Shown here piece after piece: positions 59,939 to 64,000 of a DNA stretch of 64,000 nt (position 1 is its first letter; each line of letters starts with the position of its first letter). Origin of the DNA: Allochromatium humboldtianum (GTDB lineage Bacteria > Pseudomonadota > Gammaproteobacteria > Chromatiales > Chromatiaceae); assembly GCF_013385175.1 (NCBI RefSeq), contig NZ_JABZEO010000003.1:310001-374000 (forward strand). The letters run 5' to 3'. Made by a program: the position numbers and the translations under genes. The notes beneath the pieces were generated by a model that searched no databases, was not told the DNA's origin, and saw only the letters and a program-made list of their open reading frames with translations.

Positions 59939-60559
59939 CTAGGGCCGAAAGCCCCGAGCGACCAGAAACACCTCGCGACTCTCCGAGCGCGAGGAATTGG
60001 GCTTGCGCGTGACCACCTGTTTGAAGCTCGAGCGCAGCTCGCGCATGTAGTCGTCGAAGCCCGAACCCTGGAAGACCTTGGTGACAAGCGTGCCGCCCGG
60101 CTTCAGATGCGTGCGCGCCAGCTCCAGCGCCAGTTCGACCAGATACATGGCGCGCGTCTGATCCACGACCATGGTTCCGGTGATATTCGGGGCCATGTCC
60201 GAGAGCACCACGTCGAGCGGCGCCTCGCCGATCGTCTCGCGCAAGCGCGTCAGCACCTCGTCCTCGCGAAAATCACCCTGGAGCACGACGACGCCCGGCA
60301 GGGGCTCCATCGGCAGAATGTCCAGGGCCACCACACAGCCCTCGGGGCCGACGAGGTTGCGCGCGATCTGCGACCAGCTACCGGGCGCCGCGCCCAGATC
60401 GACCACCCGCATCCCAGGCTTGAGAATGGGGTCTTTCTCCTGGATCTCCAGCAGTTTATAGGCGGCACGCGAACGATAGCCGTCGATCTGGACGCGCTTG
60501 ACGTAGGGGTCGTTGAGATGCCGATCGAGCCAGCGGCGGCTGGATTTACTGCGTGACAT
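59939..60559 (-). CDS. rlmE: 23S rRNA (uridine-2552-2'-O)-methyltransferase RlmE (FtsJ/RrmJ)
   Basis: 206 residues from the ATG at 60559 (MSRSKSSRRWLDRHLNDPYV); a long open upstream frame is not translated. The SAM-binding motif is MRVVDLGAAPGSWSQIARNL; the K-D-K-E catalytic tetrad is represented by Lys in RAAYKLLEI, Asp in VLSDMAPN, Lys in TLVTKVFQG and Glu in RSESREVFLVARG. It methylates the 2'-OH of U2552. It precedes ftsH with 53 bases between, the conserved rrmJ-ftsH arrangement. Confidence 0.95.
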   Translation of the reverse strand: MSRSKSSRRWLDRHLNDPYVKRVQIDGYRSRAAYKLLEIQEKDPILKPGMRVVDLGAAPGSWSQIARNLVGPEGCVVALDILPMEPLPGVVVLQGDFREDEVLTRLRETIGEAPLDVVLSDMAPNITGTMVVDQTRAMYLVELALELARTHLKPGGTLVTKVFQGSGFDDYMRELRSSFKQVVTRKPNSSRSESREVFLVARGFRP

Positions 60560-60669
60560 GCGGTTGACGAGGATCTGAACAAAACGGATCGATGGCCGCC
60601 CAGGGCGGGTGACTGACCGCAAAGCCTACCACAAGAGGCCCGATCTTGATCCACTCGCGGACGCGGATC

Positions 60670-61533
60670 TCAGACGTCATGGACCCAGGGAAAGCGGAAG
60701 AGTTCGAGCAGCAGCCCCGCCATGGCGCCGCCGAGCAGCCCGCCCATGAAGGCCGGCGCCATGGCATCGTGCATGGAGAGACTGGCCAGTTGCCAGAACC
60801 CCGGATCGAGCCCCATGAGCGGCGCGACCACCATCCAGACGCTACCGGCGGCGATGGCGGCCAGGATCGCCATGGTCGTGGCCTCGATCAGATCGCAGGG
60901 ACGCGATTCCAGCCCGATCCGGCGCGACAGCCGGATCCAGCCGCGCACGGTGCCGGCATAGAGAATGCCGTTCACACTGGCCAGGAACAGCACGGTGGAA
61001 AAGGTCGAAAACGGCGCCGAATGCAGAGGTTCGGCGATGGCCAGCACGGCGCCGACCAAGGCTCCGGTCAGGAGTCCGGCCAGGAGCTTGCCTGGAACAT
61101 GTCTGGTACAGCGACGCGGGAAAGAGAGTGTCAAACCGATCGTGGCCGCTAGGATCGAGGCGATCACGACCGCATTGGTCAGAGTGGCCTGCCCCGGCAT
61201 CAGGATGAGCAACGCCACACCCGTCGCCGCACCGATGACGGTGCTGATCAGCGCCAGCTCGCGGGCGCCATAGAGCACCGCGCCAGCCCCGCCGGCCAGC
61301 GCAGCCGCCAGGACATAGGAGAAAACGCCCAGCTCGGCGCCACGCGCCAGTGACAGCAAGCCGATGAACAGGGGAGCATAGATCATCCCGATCAGACTCC
61401 AGATGATGGCGCGCAGAAACGCGAGTCGCCAGCGTATCCGAGGTGCGGGCGCAGACTCGCTCTTGCTTGCGCTCTCGATCAAACCTTTGTAGGGGCGGGC
61501 CTTGGCGAACTCGCTGAAGCCTTCGGATGACAT
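60670..61533 (-). CDS. Polytopic membrane protein of unknown function
   Basis: 287 residues from the ATG at 61533 (MSSEGFSEFAKARPYKG), with AGGG about 10 bases upstream. Seven or eight transmembrane helices are predicted (AFLRAIIWSLIGMIYAPLFI; VFSYVLAAALAGGAGAVLYG; LISTVIGAATGVALLILM; LLAGLLTGALVGAVLAIAEP; STFSTVLFLASVNGILYAG; MAILAAIAAGSVWMVVAPLM; FMGGLLGGAMAGLLLELFRF). The N-terminal 37 residues are polar. No signature motif or domain is recognised. It lies downstream of hip, separated by a strong terminator, so it probably has its own promoter. Its role in electron transport is unsupported beyond this proximity. Confidence 0.7.
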   Translation of the reverse strand: MSSEGFSEFAKARPYKGLIESASKSESAPAPRIRWRLAFLRAIIWSLIGMIYAPLFIGLLSLARGAELGVFSYVLAAALAGGAGAVLYGARELALISTVIGAATGVALLILMPGQATLTNAVVIASILAATIGLTLSFPRRCTRHVPGKLLAGLLTGALVGAVLAIAEPLHSAPFSTFSTVLFLASVNGILYAGTVRGWIRLSRRIGLESRPCDLIEATTMAILAAIAAGSVWMVVAPLMGLDPGFWQLASLSMHDAMAPAFMGGLLGGAMAGLLLELFRFPWVHDV

Positions 61534-61577
61534 GACGAACAACCCTGGAGAAACGACGATCGTTGCATGATTATGAA

Positions 61578-61603
61578 CGAAAAACGGGGCCAGCGGCCCC
61601 GTT
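61578..61603 (-). terminator. Rho-independent terminator of hip
   Basis: AACGGGGCC (61583-61591) pairs perfectly with GGCCCCGTT (61595-61603) around an AGC loop. Read on the minus strand, the stem is followed directly by TTTTTCG. It lies 27 bases beyond the hip stop codon: a textbook intrinsic terminator. Confidence 0.85.
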
Positions 61604-61630
61604 CCATCCGAACCGGACAGGCAGCGGCGA

Positions 61631-61999
61631 TCAGCCGGCCTTCAGGGTCCAGGAAGCGCACCAGCCGTTGACGTTGATCAGCTTGCCGGGGAAGAGCTGG
61701 CAGCCCTTCCACTCATCGGTCGCACCGGCGGCGTCGGCCTGCATGAACTGGCAGTTGGCGCAGTGCTGCTCCTCGGGGGGCAGACCGGGACGAGCGGCTG
61801 CGACACGCTCGGACTCAGCGGCATTGGCGTGGTACTTGAGGGCGATCGCGGTCGCATCGTCCGCGGCCACGGCGTTGGCGGGAGCGGAGGCACGGGCGGT
61901 GCCGAAACCGACCAGGTTGATCATCGGGATGGCGGCGGCGGTGCCCAGCATCACTTTGACAGCGTCACGACGGCTCTTGCTGATTGGCTTATCGGACAT
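61631..61999 (-). CDS. hip: High-potential iron-sulfur protein (HiPIP)
   Basis: 122-residue precursor from the ATG at 61999, with AGGAG upstream. A Tat signal peptide ([13 protein letters not shown], twin Arg 10-11) ends at ARA before SAPANAV, giving an 85-residue mature protein. The 4Fe-4S ligands are precursor Cys80, 83, 100 and 114, i.e. mature Cys43, 46, 63 and 77 as in Allochromatium vinosum HiPIP. HiPIP carries electrons in the periplasm to the photosynthetic reaction centre. The gene is monocistronic, closed by a strong terminator. Strong identity in the C-terminal half to A. vinosum HiPIP is from memory. Confidence 0.97.
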   Translation of the reverse strand: MSDKPISKSRRDAVKVMLGTAAAIPMINLVGFGTARASAPANAVAADDATAIALKYHANAAESERVAAARPGLPPEEQHCANCQFMQADAAGATDEWKGCQLFPGKLINVNGWCASWTLKAG

Positions 62000-62196
62000 G
62001 AATGTCACTCCTAGCAGAATATGGTGTGGTGATTCCGACACTCCCGGTCCAGTACCGGAAGCCGGTCGGCATTTTCCTACAGGCGGCCCGAAAAGGCGAG
62101 CCGTTTAAGCCGTATCCACGATAGGGATTTGCAGGCCATGGCGCGGCTCGGTGTCCTTGAGCGCCGCGATTGTCCGCGCCCGGTACCGGATCTGCC

Positions 62197-62210
62197 CTGA
62201 TCTTTGTCAA
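62197..62210. promoter_or_regulatory. FNR/CRP-family box-like sequence upstream of hip
   Basis: CTGATctttGTCAA matches the FNR dyad TTGAT-N4-ATCAA at 8 of 10 half-site positions when read on either strand. It lies about 200 bases upstream of the hip start, in a region with no gene. It overlaps a -35-like TTGACA on the minus strand. Only moderately convincing. Confidence 0.35.
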
Positions 62211-62252
62211 TGGAGCGGTTCAGCGCCTTCATGGACGCGCCTTTCGACGCGC

Positions 62253-62741
62253 TCAACGCAGATAGGTTCCCGCGCCGATGTAGTGTCTGTTCCAGTAGGG
62301 GGTGTCGAGGTGGTCGATGCGCACCCGGCTACGCGAGGTCGAGGCATGGACGAAGCGCTCCCTGTCGATCATCAGGCCGACGTGATAGGCGTTGGGTCCG
62401 GTCTTGAAGAACACCATGTCACCCGGTTGCAGCCGGCTGCGGGGTACGGGTTTGGCGGCGCGTTGCTGGGCGGCGGCGGTGCGCGGGATCGCGAGTCCGG
62501 CCTGATGATGGGCGTAATGCGTCAGACCGCTGCAATCGAAACCCTCGGCGGGCGATTGGCCACCGTAGAGATAGGGCGTTCCGATCTGCGCCAGACTTTT
62601 GTCGACCAGAGCAGCACGACGTGCGCTGAGTCCGTCGTCGCGGCCACGGCTCGCACAGCCGGACAGGGTCGTCAGCACCAGTAGCGCGACGAGGACGAAT
62701 GTCAAACGGGACAGCGGCGTGGAGGTCGTTCGAATCTTCAT
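62253..62741 (-). CDS. NlpC/P60 family lipoprotein endopeptidase
   Basis: 162 residues. A signal peptide ends in the lipobox LTTLSGC (Cys28/29), so the mature protein is a periplasmic or outer-membrane lipoprotein. The NlpC/P60 domain has the catalytic Cys in GFDCSGLTHYAH, His in NAYHVGLMI and a third polar residue in ERFVHASTS. It should cut peptide cross-links in murein, resembling E. coli MepS/NlpC. No SH3 domain is present. It lies upstream of hip on the same strand but 253 bases away. Confidence 0.92.
   Translation of the reverse strand: MKIRTTSTPLSRLTFVLVALLVLTTLSGCASRGRDDGLSARRAALVDKSLAQIGTPYLYGGQSPAEGFDCSGLTHYAHHQAGLAIPRTAAAQQRAAKPVPRSRLQPGDMVFFKTGPNAYHVGLMIDRERFVHASTSRSRVRIDHLDTPYWNRHYIGAGTYLR

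Positions 62742-64000
<1,259 letters not shown>

Overview
The window is high-GC, tightly packed chromosomal DNA from a purple sulfur bacterium (Gammaproteobacteria, Chromatiaceae), most likely Allochromatium or a close relative. The best evidence is a periplasmic high-potential iron-sulfur protein (HiPIP) near 61.6-62.0 kb: its predicted mature form is 85 residues with cysteines at 43, 46, 63 and 77, and its C-terminal half reads like the Allochromatium vinosum protein as I remember it. The oxygen-independent bacteriochlorophyll cyclase BchE near 32 kb agrees with this. No rRNA, tRNA, CRISPR array, insertion sequence, integrase or phage gene was found. Nearly all of the window is core genome.

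Layout. 0-3.6 kb: the end of a hybrid histidine kinase, a response-regulator diguanylate cyclase and the two membrane subunits of a TRAP transporter. 3.7-9.6 kb: polyphosphate:AMP phosphotransferase, RlmI, an L,D-transpeptidase-like lipoprotein, TsaC and an HDOD-GAF protein. 9.6-24.8 kb: topA-smg-dprA-LysM on the minus strand, diverging from def-fmt-rsmB-DUF4390-ntrY-ntrX-trkA-trkH on the plus strand. 24.8-29.7 kb (minus): serA-pheA-hisC-tyrA-mobB, i.e. serine and aromatic/histidine synthesis followed by molybdenum-cofactor maturation. 29.9-34.3 kb: cobQ and bchE (minus) and divergent cobF (plus), two cobalamin-synthesis genes flanking a cobalamin-dependent bacteriochlorophyll enzyme. 34.4-38.2 kb: an OpgC-like acyltransferase, TatD, CysM, an orphan Hpt protein and a small cysteine-motif protein.

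38.2-48.7 kb is a chemotaxis island. A NIT/PAS chemoreceptor and a FliL-like protein (plus) converge on cheY-cheA-cheW-cheR-cheD-mcp-cheB-STAS (minus). CheA carries five copies of a YGFF..APG motif in its linker. 49.0-64.0 kb: mfd, two small orphans, fur divergent from bamE, hemP with a Fur-type operator, a zinc/manganese-type binding protein, rnfH-ratA, glmM, ftsH, rlmE, an unknown membrane protein, hip with its own terminator, an NlpC/P60 lipoprotein and trxB, cut by the window edge.

I found no clearly new multi-gene system. The items most worth a second look are an NtrX-like regulator whose Walker A lysine and GAFTGA loop are both replaced, the CheA linker repeats, the cobQ-bchE-cobF linkage with two perfect hairpins between bchE and cobQ, a CX3CX2C mini-protein whose stop codon overlaps that of an orphan Hpt gene, and the unknown membrane protein beside hip.
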